Shown piece after piece: positions 42,701 to 50,869 of a stretch of DNA of 64,000 nt. Position 1 is the stretch's first letter. Each line of letters opens with the position of its first letter. The stretch is from Galeruca laticollis. Its lineage: Eukaryota > Arthropoda > Insecta > Coleoptera > Chrysomelidae. Below the pieces are notes generated by a model, which was not told where the DNA came from, did not search any database, and saw nothing but the letters and a program-made list of their open reading frames with translations. Location of the stretch: positions 44,074,951 through 44,138,950 of the forward strand of contig OY998178.1 of assembly GCA_963921935.1 (NCBI GenBank), written 5' to 3'. The position numbers were made by a program, and so were the translations under genes.

Positions 42701-44632
42701 TATTCAAGACGAAAAAGGGTGAATCCAATGATTATATTCCCTTCTCCTTATTAAATAACTTAATATCCAATACTTTGTAACACACATTAAGTTATTCAAG
42801 AAGGGAAAGGAAATTTAATCATTGGATTCATCCTTTTCCTTCTTGAATAACCTGATGTGCGCAATAGTTTGTAACGCACATTAAGTTATTTAAGAAGGGA
42901 AAGGGTGAATCCAATGATTATATTCCCTTACCCTTCTTGAATAACTTCATATCCAATTCTTTGTAACGCACATCAGGTTATTCAAGAAGGGAAAGGGTGA
43001 ATCCAATGATTATATTCCCTTCCCCTTCTTGAATTACTTAAAATCCAATACTTTGTAACGCAAATTAGTTACCAAAATATACATTTTTAGAAATAAGCTA
43101 CCCCCTTAAATTTTTTAGGGCATCTTTACGTTATAGGAGTTTTTGTATGAATCCCACTTGCCCATTTGGAAAATGTTGGGATTTATTCATCTGTGGGTCA
43201 ATAAAGACCATCTATTGCGAATGCAAAACAGCTAAGACTCGCGCAACATACGTTAGTGGATTGGACCAATTTTTGCAGAGAACCAGTCTTTGACGCATTT
43301 ATAACCAAGGCAACGAAAATTGGAGGACCTGGTCAAATGTATGCATACCCCTTATTTTTCTTATGCTTATTGTTTTATTATATTTTTAGTGTGGAGATTG
43401 ACGTCTATTTACTTAAAAAATTAGAAAAAACGCTGATTAGTCGTAAAATTATTTTTTATTTGGGGGAGGGGGTTGTTCTTTTTTATGTTTATACAGGCTA
43501 CTTAATTACGATATGAAATAAATATAAAAAAGCCGATTTTCAGGAAAAAAATTTATTGGAGGGGGGAAATGTTGATGAGACCGCCAAGTTTTTTTCCCAT
43601 CTCTATGTTCAGGAGGCTTATTTAGTTACGAAAAACAAAAAAAAATCCAAAAAAGGCAAATGCCCGTTTTTATTCGTTGGATTTCCAGAAATTACTTCCG
43701 TTTTATAGAAAAAGCAATTACAATTGCTTACTTTTTTAATTAGGCTCATTATATTATTAGGCAATTTAATACTCTAATAGTAGTTTGTACAAGTTCGCAA
43801 AGCGTCACTTTATCCACGGGCGCATAAGTTTGCGAAGCAAGCGAGTGGTAAAAGTCCTTTGCGTACGAGTCGTACAAAATATTTTTTCTACAACCACGTT
43901 TATTAATGAAAGAAAAAAGTAACTTATATATATATATTTCATTTAAACATTGAACAGAAAGAATTTAACGAATGATTATTGAATATAGATAGTTGATAAT
44001 AAAATTTGAGCAATTTTGAATTGTTAGGCCTGGTGTATATTTTTTTGATAATTAGTTTTAATTAATAGTAATAATAATTTCTGTCAACGGAATTCACTAT
44101 AAAGATAATGTTACATTGTGAAAAAAATTACATTGACATTTCCGTGGGGAACAGTGCCATAACGTGTGCTTTTACCACTCTAAATTATTAATTTTCCAGC
44201 GGATATGAAAGAAATTGAGAAAAGGCCTACTTCGCATATAAAAATTTGTGTCGAAAGCGTGTTTTGCAAAGTGGTTGTAGAAAAACATTATAACCATTTC
44301 CTACTGGTCATTTTCATATCAGACTTCATTGTTTAGTTTTATATTTGGTTTCTGAATAATTTTATTCTTACCCTAATCATATGAAACACAGCTTTCATGT
44401 CCCGTGGTTCTGCTTCACGTATAACTAAATTTGATTTCCCGTTTGATGTGCCGTTTGATATTCCATTTGATGTGCCATTTGATATTCCATTTGATATTCC
44501 ATTTGATATGCCGTTTGATATGCCGTTCGATATGCCGTTTGATATGCTGTTTGATATGCCGTTTGATATGCCGTTTGATATGCCGTTTGATATGCCGTTT
44601 GATATGCCGTTTGATACGCCGTTAGTAGACAT
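27541..44632 (-). CDS. Diamine (spermidine/spermine-type) N-acetyltransferase, GNAT family
   Basis: Three coding exons on the minus strand: 44632-44372 (phase 0 end, donor gtaaga), 34361-34153 (acceptor ttaag, donor gtaagt) and 27748-27541 (acceptor ttcag, stop taa). Total 678 bp, 225 residues. An SNGI-repeat N-terminus (residues about 5-67) precedes LVIREAEPRDMKAVFHMIR, ELAEWEKM and LVGYSIYNIDYSTWEGKSL. The acetyl-CoA loop HRGNRIGEKLF is split by intron 2, and HFHVLAWNPAVKFYKRLGC lies in the last strand-helix unit. The enzyme would acetylate polyamines or thialysine-like amines with acetyl-CoA in the cytosol. No stop or frameshift is seen, so it is probably functional. A splice acceptor 16 bp before the ATG indicates an upstream non-coding exon. 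Confidence 0.9.
27856..28299 (-). repeat. 3' LTR of gypsy copy 1
   Basis: A 444-bp LTR with TG...CA-type ends, matching 5255-5763 and 31409-31673. The polypurine tract lies immediately inside it (28300-28315, ggaggtggtaa on the minus strand). Confidence 0.88.
28402..28905 (-). pseudogene. Macro domain remnant downstream of integrase, gypsy copy 1
   Basis: On the minus strand 28905-28774 reads EQRQDLFTLPEEYSLAHY, KHARGLATVFRQKFGQ then stop. 28480-28402 reads QLDGRLIRNMIKVIFQDTGV then stop. These match the first and last parts of the macro domain seen at 63583-63966. About 290 bp of unrelated sequence (28481-28770) replaces the middle. Macro domains bind ADP-ribose and can remove it or its acetyl ester from targets. 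This copy cannot make one, but it shows the domain belongs to the family and not to one chance fusion. Confidence 0.75.
28906..30020 (-). pseudogene. Gypsy integrase, copy 1
   Basis: Zinc-binding remnants near 30000-29900, then a core at 29895-29510 with FERIALDIAEPF (first D), FTKWVEIYAIPNQEAT and HIDHGRNFESQVFHEIFDKL (second D). The region of the third catalytic residue is frameshifted. The C-terminal domain at 29180-28920 has VWLHNPTRRKGLSPKLQKSW, EGPYILKKRINDVIYRV and HQNRLAPFEGDHD. Spacing and motifs are those of Ty3/gypsy integrases. At least two frameshifts. Confidence 0.85.
30168..31374 (-). pseudogene. Gypsy Gag with SAP-like start and coiled coil, copy 1
   Basis: Starts at ATG 31374 with MAKRLSDLKVTELKAELENR then ELETSSKKSELVERLKEAL, matching the two-helix SAP motif (residues about 5-39) that binds DNA in chromatin proteins. 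An in-frame stop lies near 31200. A repetitive coiled-coil-like part follows (KNDI, MDEKISSMKNDI units, 31127-30850). The capsid is at 30800-30270 with TLTIALRGGAL-like LNLTIALRGGALDILQRIP and YLYQFQLKN. At about 30290 the sequence passes to KEVAFSRITVINEEW, which belongs upstream of integrase. Confidence 0.75.
31409..31673 (-). repeat. 5' LTR of gypsy copy 1, truncated
   Basis: Begins tgtaatg at 31409 and matches the other LTRs up to catagcatagac at 31673, where the hAT element starts. The remaining roughly 50 bp of the LTR do not reappear after the hAT element. Confidence 0.85.
31674..34129 (-). mobile_element. hAT transposon (2456 bp)
   Basis: The ends cagcggctcccaaact (31674) and its imperfect inverse agtttgggaatcgctg (34129) are hAT-type inverted ends. 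An 8-bp duplication is plausible: gcatagac (31666-31673) and gcttaaac (34130-34137), with two differences. The minus-strand transposase gene fills most of the element. It lies at the edge of the gypsy LTR and only 23 bp from acetyltransferase exon 2. Confidence 0.88.
31996..33834 (-). pseudogene. hAT transposase (ZBED/SCAND3-like), frameshifted
   Basis: Starts at ATG 33834 with MDKFVKRAGPSTS. A BED-type zinc finger follows (PQCVICSELLSAESMKPSK... HLESKHP, residues about 36-70). The DDE core has FSIQVDEYTDVSSLAQF (first D), CISICSDGAKSMTGKDGGF (second D) and LLLHTEARWLSREGVFSRVF (E, with the conserved W). The C-terminal dimerisation region is at 32589-31996 (FWLQRRAEYPSLTSAALRNI and ATSYLCELGFSTL). 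Breaks: a frameshift at about 33345, a stop at about 32824 and a frameshift near 32580. Otherwise well preserved, so fairly recent. Confidence 0.88.
34153..34361 (-). CDS. Acetyltransferase coding exon 2
   Basis: A 209-bp exon from ELAEWEKM to KEAHR, ending after two bases of the arginine codon (donor gtaagt at 34152-34147). It carries LKLDEERLTKDF, the YSLVVEAADGSLVGYS strand pair, YSTWEGKSLSLVDIY and the first part of the acetyl-CoA site. A hAT transposon ends only about 23 bp downstream of the donor (34129 on the plus strand). Confidence 0.92.
34400..34985. other. Intronic sequence, no gene
   Basis: Intron 1 sequence of the acetyltransferase. It contains gagcctaatgtataaagtaa at 34771, which is repeated in inverse form at 43710-43737 and may be one end of an old inverted-repeat element. 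Confidence 0.5.
34990..37330 (-). mobile_element. LINE remnant (RTE/endonuclease-RT type), split by tandem repeats
   Basis: RT part at 37330-36560 on the minus strand (AFDTIETWAVIKSMRNARVD, NLIENIYKTSTITIKI, KRGVRQRDVISPKLFTLVLE, then a degenerate FADDIVLFGR-like stretch). C-terminal part at 35465-34990 (NMKIPIALKTKIYNEYIIPV, then GHITRWRPWEERRS and QQRWYDDRKIRWAEL-like). The tandem-repeat element at 35484-36556 sits between them, exactly where the protein is interrupted. Stops and frameshifts are common. Confidence 0.75.
35484..36556 (-). repeat. Tandem-repeat element, copy A (units of about 172 bp)
   Basis: About six degenerate units, each with ggaggctgtatcgtgctaac, a tttctccaaaaatgac stretch, a small palindrome ggtacttcaagtacc and ctgtgagacgtcctgaacaa, read on the minus strand. 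A unique module at the left end (35484-35680) includes cgacgacaacgacg and gggtaaaccaatacttttct. It interrupts a LINE coding region. Related sequence in the opposite orientation is at 37984-38823. Confidence 0.85.
37335..37470. repeat. Short inverted-repeat element (MITE-like)
   Basis: tagtatattgtacaatgagc followed by atgaaatgac near 37340-37371 is repeated in inverse form at about 37430-37462 (gtcatttcatgc, acactatac). The total is about 130 bp. It could be a non-autonomous DNA transposon, and its target duplication is not clear. Confidence 0.5.
37756..37980 (+). pseudogene. Transposase N-terminal helix-turn-helix fragment
   Basis: From ATG 37756: MSQLEKRKLVEYLYRKGIQN, then LVEFTNLGKGAVYETIRSIE, RDMRHGPVLGRQNKRGFRKL. 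This resembles the paired helix-turn-helix start of Tc1/mariner transposases. The catalytic part does not follow; the tandem repeats start at 37984. Confidence 0.55.
37984..38823 (+). repeat. Tandem-repeat element, copy B, with tail-to-head junction
   Basis: Four units of about 172-175 bp (gtatcgtgctaac at about 38027, 38199, 38510 and 38685) plus the unique module (38215-38410). At 38405-38430 the end of the unique module (gggcggaaaagtaat) runs directly into the sequence that starts copy A (aaaataaacggttttaaa), so two element copies are joined tail to head. Confidence 0.8.
38828..41339 (+). mobile_element. Tc1/mariner-like transposon with long inverted ends
   Basis: Ends gaacaccctgtatattatg (38828) and cataatatacagggtgttc (41339) are inverse copies flanked by TA on both sides (38826-38827, 41340-41341). 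The inverted ends extend, with gaps, over about 170-180 bp (to about 39010 and from about 41160). The plus-strand transposase lies at 39078-40100. The remaining 40110-41150 holds no gene. Confidence 0.88.
39078..40100 (+). pseudogene. Tc1/mariner-like transposase, internally deleted
   Basis: Two exons, 39078-39315 and 39409 onward, with a 93-bp gt...ag intron. The N-terminal part has ENVEIFSVYVKNNNIKRAAR and YLQLYPNRRCPSLNTF (helix-turn-helix). From 39409, SSVKKASAELQTSYYKVIKT, then ILTDESSFSTSGQFNRKN (first D), HVSCGIFRGKVVGPIFY and, after a deletion, WIGKGGTIQWPPNTPDLTPL (third acidic residue region). The stretch with the second aspartate is missing. A TAA at codon 3 and later stops add to the damage. 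Confidence 0.8.
41345..41950 (-). pseudogene. Second Harbinger transposase fragment
   Basis: Minus strand 41926-41540: VEFVNVRKRKIYSDRESVEW, LANNFLTDTGERRGVHYHL, and in shifted frames LSDPGFQNYVAEELGIHQTT-like sequence. This fits the N-terminal to HTH region of Harbinger transposases whose DDE core is lost. Frameshifted at about 41735. Evidence is motif-level only. Confidence 0.5.
42370..43345 (+). mobile_element. Merlin (IS1595-like) transposase remnant split by a hairpin array
   Basis: AQRLGLIPANNEIKCPVNFW, then MTPRPDFIDGFRWKCNGHIK (42390-42530), is the N-terminal zinc-ribbon-like part of Merlin/ISXO2-like transposases. VDWTNFCREPVFDAFITKAT, then KIGGPGQM (43256-43345), is the segment just before the catalytic core. 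Between them are degenerate sequence and the 94-bp hairpin array. The DDE core itself is absent. Confidence 0.65.
42640..43070. repeat. 94-bp tandem repeats, each a hairpin
   Basis: Four to five units with gtaacgcaca-type marks at about 42681, 42776, 42869, 42962 and 43056. Each unit holds ttattcaagaagggaaagg followed about 20 bp later by its inverse ccttcttgaataac, so every unit can fold into a long stem. There are no genes or spacer-like unique sequences. Confidence 0.85.
43350..44370. other. Intronic sequence, no gene
   Basis: Low-complexity A/T-rich intron with the inverse of the 34771 motif at 43710-43737 and a 15-bp inverted pair (tttttctacaaccac at 43883, gtggttgtagaaaaa at 44271). 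Confidence 0.5.
44372..44632 (-). CDS. Acetyltransferase coding exon 1 with SNGI repeat
   Basis: Starts at ATG 44632 (MSTNGVSNGISNG...), preceded by an acceptor ctatttcag ending at 44649. About fifteen SNGI-type tetrapeptide units encoded by a 12-bp repeat (44439-44625) precede the first GNAT strand NLVIREAEPRDM. The family normally starts directly with this strand, so the repeat is an added tail, likely disordered and outside the catalytic fold. Occasional T for I and S for G changes show it is not perfectly homogenised. Confidence 0.88.
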
Positions 44633-44661
44633 GATTACAATATCACAACTGAAATAGAAAT

Positions 44662-44755
44662 AATGTTAGTGTTTTAAATGAAACTCACTGCCTCTAGCTA
44701 ATTCCACAATATAATGAAAATTGTTGAAAATCCTAAAAGCAATGTTAATTGATAA
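44662..44755 (-). repeat. Penelope terminal-repeat fragment upstream of acetyltransferase exon
   Basis: About 90 bp matching the arm of the Penelope hairpins (agtgttttaaatgaaactca, ctaattccacaatataat), more diverged than the other copies. It ends 13 bp from the splice acceptor preceding the coding exon, inside the upstream intron. Confidence 0.8.
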
Positions 44756-45279
44756 TCTCAGACTATATTAGATTCTTGTAAAATATTCATTTTGTGACGC
44801 CATATTTCTCTATTATTTTCGACAAGCTGATCAATAGGAAAATGTTTGCCGTAACTATCGATAAAATGTTTGCCTGGATGCTCTAGAACACAAATAGAAG
44901 ATTTTTCTTAGACTACAGAGAATTTTTTTTTGGTTGTCAGAACTGGTTGGCTAAAGATTTAAATTTCGCAAGCATTTTATCTTCCTAAGAAGCATCTTAT
45001 AATGTATGTTTATTCTTAATCAAAAAATGTACATTAAAAAAATACAGGTTATAAAGACAAAAAGAACGAATGATAAGAATAGTATACTCGATAAGTGAGT
45101 GAACACTTGTTTCGAGTGGAAACATTAGAATATCAAAATTTATATTATCAAAATCAAATACATAACACATTAGCAAACAAAAAAGAAAAAATAACTAATA
45201 TCTAACATCGTACATGTATCCTCTAACTTTTGACATTTTACAATATATATATTTACGAGAGAAAAGAATTTAGATTTAT

Positions 45280-46640
45280 TTGTTGAGTTTGTCTATGTTA
45301 CATTCATATTTCTATACAATTATGTACCTATGTCCGGATTTCTCCAAAATATACAATTTTAATTTATTTTTTAATGAATGTTCGCTGTTTAATACTTTTA
45401 ATGATTCCGAAAACGCGTTGTATAATTATAATTTCAAGCAGTTAACCCTAATACCTATGTCCTCTAGTGAGTTGAGGAGGGAGTCGTGTTGGACGGTATC
45501 GAAAGCCTTGGACAGAGCTATGAAAATACATAAGCAAGCTTTGTTTTCATTAAAAGGTTTGGTAATTTTTGATGTTAAAGCTAAAATCGCATCTTTAGTT
45601 GACGTTCCTTCTCTAAACCCAAACTGCTGTTTAGAAAGTATTTGATATTTATATTGGTACGAAATTAATCGTTTTTTGAGAGCTTTTCAAATATTTTTGA
45701 GATATGAGGTAATAAAGAAATTGGACGGTAATTTGTAATCGTACTTTTGTTACCTTTTTTATACACTGGGATTATTACTGATTTTTTAAAAGTTGAGGGC
45801 CATACGCCCTGTCGGAAGCACTCATTAATTAAAAATTTTAATGGTTCAACTATGTACTCCGCGACTGATTTGATTGTTTCCGCTGTAATATTTTCTGCTC
45901 CAACTGCTTTTTTGCATTTTAAATCATGGATAATAGTGAGTTACTCATTGGAGTCAAGCGGTGTTATAACAAACGAATTACAGATGCTTTTCCTAGTTGA
46001 TACGTAATTTATATATTTATTTATATTATTAGCTAAAGTTGTGCCTATTGTGGCAAATATTTTATTAAATTCATTAGCGATACTTTTTTATCTATAATTA
46101 ATTGGTCGCTATCATTGTAAACAGAATTTGTAGTGTGTTTTTTTTTCTTTTTACTCATATTATTACCTATGTCCCACAATTTGTTTGGATTATTATGGTT
46201 TTTATTGAGCTCCGTGGTGTGATAGTCGTATTTTCTTTTTGCTATCAAAGAATTAAGTTTATTTTTATAAGTTCGGTATTGCGTTCTAAGTAGTAGATTA
46301 TTGGGATTTTTTTGTAGCCTTTTAAACATTTTTTTCTGTGTATTGACAGATTTTAGCAATGCGTTGGTGAGCCAGTGTGCAATTTTTGTGTATTTTCTAC
46401 AATTACCAATAGTGTATATCAGAATTTAATGTTGTGAGGAAAATTTTAAATTCATTTAGATTTTTGTTGATACTGCGAATATTATTAAGTACTATTTTAA
46501 AATTTGAATTCAATTGGTTGATGGACAAAACCTCTGTACACTGTTCAATAGTTTCTAATGTATATGTCTCTATATTCGGTACTTCGAATGCTCGTATATA
46601 TTGTTCTATGTCAAAGATACATAGTAATTAAACAAGAAAT
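45280..46640 (-). mobile_element. LINE RT remnant (Jockey/CR1-like)
   Basis: Minus strand. 46359-46045 carries TQKKMFKRLQKNPNNLLLRT and YKNKLNSLIAKRKYDYHTTE, then NNPNKLWDIGNNMSK, the segment between endonuclease and RT. From 46000 down to 45430, RT follows in pieces, including SIALSKAFDTVQHDSLLNSL (motif A, near 45530-45460). Stops are scattered. It lies upstream of the acetyltransferase. Confidence 0.75.
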
Positions 46641-46649
46641 ATAGATAAA

Positions 46650-49560
46650 GACAATCACGAATTCAGACAAGGAAAATTAACTACATATATTAATATACAG
46701 ATAAAATTTGCAATTAAAAAGCAGAAGAGTTAATTAATAAAACTAAAATTTATTATAAAGATCTAGGTAGTATAATGAAGATGAAACGTCAAGTCTACAA
46801 TCCAAAATGAACCGGCCTTAATCATCTCGTGAAAAAAATTTTGAAATGAGTTTAGTGTTGAGATTCAAGTATACAATAATCATCTTTACTTTTTATTATT
46901 ATTTTCCAATAAAATTTTTCTAACACTCGCATGAAAAATCTCGTTTATTTTCAATAAAATTATAAAGTTTGTTATTATCGAAATTGTTTATAACATAGAA
47001 CAAAGCACTTCCAATATCCATATCGATAATAAATTCAACAATTACGTTTTCTTTACAATTTATGTTATCAGAATATCCATGACCTTCGAAGTGAAAACAA
47101 ATTTTGGTATCTCACAGTTTCCGCAATTATGAATAACAAAATATCAATTCAAACCGTAATTATTAATCCATCGATATCATCTTAATTTGGTTATCAAAAA
47201 TGTAAGATTTATTCAACCAATTTTCACACAATAAATGTATAAAAATGATTTGAAGTATTTGAAAAACTTGATTTCAGTAACACAATTTCAATTTTCTCAA
47301 GAAACAATAAATCAACATAAATAACCACGTGTTTTTTCATCATCATAAATATTACTAATTATGAATATAATAAATCCTGGTGGAAACATGTTTCGGTAAG
47401 ACAGATAGATGATACTGGCTCCCTACTACTCCTCATTTGTTATGGAATCTTCAAATTTGTTACAAATTCTGTTATCTGAAAATTGCAAGCAATTGCTATC
47501 AAAAGATCTACATGCTTTATTGTATCTAAGTTAGATGAACTATTTTACGTAAAGACGAATATCAATCCTTTGAACTCCCAGTGAATTTCTTTACCCTGTC
47601 AGGTGAAGGATAAAGTATTTACAAAGCCATGAAAAATACAATATGCAATAGAATATTGGGGGGTCAGCACTCTCATTGTTGTAGATGAATGGATCCCACT
47701 AATATCATTGAGACAATATTCTTCCCATCTTATTTCAAAAGAGTAATTGTTTTCTCCTTAGATTTTATATGAATTTCATCACTTGTTGTATGGGAAACTT
47801 GACAGTTTAGCAAATTTTATTTCATTTTTCCTTACAGCTATGGTGCAAACTATTGAACTATTATCTGATTGTAAATTCAACTATTCGAAGTGAAAAGTCA
47901 TGTAAAATAATAGAAAATCAATCTTGAGAACCACAGACAGCAAGTTGTACTATCAAATCAAAAATAAACAATACAGCTACTCAATCATTAAAAAATATGT
48001 TACTTCTGTTAGGACAACAATGTATTATTAACTGATTATGTACATTATTTCAAAGAGTAAGTACTTAAATCTAAATGACCTACCACACACGAAATAAAAT
48101 TAAAAAAGATTAATTTTCCTTCGATTGCGAAATTAGTTATGATATTCATTTTTATAAAAAATTTATAGAAATGTAAAGTGAAACTGATGGAGATCGATCT
48201 CATTACATGTTTATTCAAAAGTTGAATGGTAATTGACTAATTTATATCTATATAACATAATATATGAAAATATTACAGCAATCGTTTTATATATTAATAA
48301 AGAAACCAATAAAAATACTCTACAAGCTACTCAGATTCCGTGAGGTGAATATAGGTTATAATTGCTAATACTTTTTATTTAATTTATTTCACAAAATTAT
48401 TAAACGTAATGTAAACAAAAGACCTTACAGAAACAATATTTCTTATAACTGCTTCCTAAATAGTGAATTGAATATAAAAAAAAAATATGACGTTTGGTAC
48501 TTACCTACTATTGTGAATAAAGTTACTTAGTCTACTAAGCTACGATGACTAACCACGAGTAATATAACATAATATATACCCTACTCAAATGTTTGATATC
48601 GAAACATTGACCTTTGAGCGCGTGATTCCAGTAAAGATAATGGGAACACATAACATCAAATGATATATGGAGATAACCATTGCCTCCCAAGAAATATGTT
48701 TGGGTAAATTAATTGAATTCATTGAATATGAGAGTGATAACCGTTGTTATGTGAATCACATTGCCCAATGTCTTTCCTTTGGAACATAAAAAGTAATGAA
48801 AATATCCCCAACATTTTTCTATAAGTTACATCATTTTTTTTCGTCTTCGTGCCAACTTTTGTTTATATTACTTTGGTGATAATAGATCTATGACGGTGGC
48901 GACTTGTTGAATATTGGAAGGATTATTTTTATAACATTCATGACTATTTATCTGTAGGCTGATGCAAATCCCTTTCTGAATAAACATTTTTAACCGGAAA
49001 GAATTGGTGGCAAAACTTTGTGAAAAGTAGTCGAAAAAAAATAGGTATCACAATTAAGATACAGGAAACGATGAAATTGGGGAGGATTTTAGTAATTGAA
49101 TATAATTATAGTCTATTTCTTAATATCTGACAGCACAGTAGCCTCATTAAATATTCAAATAGAAAATTATCTCTTACAGAGTGATCCTAAGAATTTTATA
49201 AGTAAATACTAAAATTCTAATGCAAAACCAGTAGGTGTCTGTATTGGTTATCTGTACATCCCTGTCTCAGCTCAAAATACAATATGGTAATAAAACTGAA
49301 CAATGCCAGTAAAAGGATAAACAGTGCGGCAGTGGCGGAGACTACGATATTGGTTCATTTTTCTTATTTTATTAGATTCGGTCAAATATTACAGTTGAAA
49401 GAAATAAAATTCATTCGTTTAGGCCTATTAACAAGTTACATTTTCATTTTTATTAAATTAAATTAATTAAAGATAATATAGTTTAATTCTCATAATTCAA
49501 AGTTATTGACAATGAATTAATGTATATTAGGTAATGTAAACATACCATTTATAGGAAATA
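46650..49560. other. No recognised gene
   Basis: Nearly 3 kb of strongly AT-rich sequence without long open frames or clear repeats on either strand. Confidence 0.5.
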
Positions 49561-49566
49561 TAAAAT

Positions 49567-50824
49567 TCAAACTATAGTATCATCCTCTTCGTTGGCTATA
49601 TAAGAATCAACCGAAGACTTGTAGAGAGAGATCACTATCAGTTCTATAGTTTGTTCTATGAGGTTATCTAAAACCCACATTTTCTCTTCCTCTTTAATTA
49701 CATGATTCACAGCATCTCTCCAGTTCTCCTCAGTTATGGTTGTCAATGAGTACTTCATGAGTTCACGAACATATTTCACTCTAAATGTTTTATTATGTCT
49801 AGCTACATAACCTTTCATTTGGGCCCATATTAACTCTATCGCATTTAATTCACAATGGTATGGCGGCAAACGAAGCACTGTTATCCCACGATTCTTGGCT
49901 ATTTCATCAATAACAAACTTCTTAAATTGTAGCTTGTGATCTGAAGCAACCTTTAACAGTTCTTTTTTCAACATATCATCTTCAAATGGTATATCTTTTA
50001 CGATTAACCAGTTTCTAATATCACCTTTTCTCCAAGAGGTAGATGGAAGATTTTCTGTTAATCGCGAATGATAAGTGGCATTGTCCATAACGATTACAGC
50101 ATTATTTGGAATTAATTCGACCATTTGTATAAGATACGTCTGCAGTCCTTTCTTCATGATAGTATTTGGTTGATGTTGACTGAAACTCCAGTAAACCACC
50201 TTCAACGAACCCTTGATTGCATCCAATATGCGTTATTATTAGTCGGCGACCTTTACCGATAGGAGTTTTCAGTCCAGTAGATAAACCTTCTATGAAAGCT
50301 TGACGACTGGTTTGGATACTTTTGTCCTGCCATATTTTTTTCACTGAATGTCCTTCATTGAGCCATGTCTCATCTAGATAATAGATTTGTCTTCCCGCCT
50401 GTCTGTATTTTCGGATATCTCGTAAATACTGGCGTCTCCAACATATTATATCTTCGGTGTCGATTAGCACTGATTTGCGACTTTGCTTCTTCCAAGTAAA
50501 ATTTAATTTGTGTAATATTTTCCTCAAAGTTTTTCGCCCTATATCAGGCAAATTCTCGTCTTCCTCCACCATTCTTAGAATTCTGTCAAGGGCTGGGATC
50601 TCTTTTTTAGAATATAATTCATGTAGTTTTCGTCTTATTGTATTTTGCATATGTTCATCAAGGTCAAATGGTTTTCTTCCAGTTGACTTTTTGGGTGGAG
50701 ATATATTTATAACAGTAGCAGCCGGCATTTGATGTACAACAGCATCTTGCACATTTAACACGACAGGCTTCGTTTGTAAGCTAATCACGCTCTTACACTT
50801 TACCGGGGTAAAACTTGAGGACAT
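49567..50824 (-). pseudogene. IS630/Tc1-like DDE transposase, one frameshift
   Basis: Starts at ATG 50824 (MSSSFTPVKCKSVISLQ). Helix-turn-helix region KSTGRKPFDLDEHMQNTIRR and GRKTLRKILHKLNFTWKK; core QIYYLDETWLNEGH (first D), GRRLIITHIGCNQGFV, then a frameshift at about 50160, then PNNAVIVMDNATYHSRL (second D) and PPYHCELNAIELIWAQMKGY (E). The C-terminal tail ends ANEEDDTIV at 49567. About 410 residues in total, close to a full protein. Only one clear lesion, so it is recent or once domesticated. Flanking inverted ends were not found. Confidence 0.8.
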
Positions 50825-50869
50825 TTTTCACTATACAGTTAACACTTATGGAACATAATCGGCTCTAAG

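Noticed and set aside
42640..43070. CRISPR-like array
   Set aside because: Units are uniform 94-bp hairpins with no unique spacers and the context is an insect intron.
43878..44286. A MITE bounded by tttttctacaaccac and its inverse
   Set aside because: The 15-bp match in T-rich sequence is too short and no target duplication was seen.
44397..44657. Plus-strand open frame rich in FDMP/FDIP repeats
   Set aside because: It is the antisense reading of the SNGI repeat in acetyltransferase exon 1.
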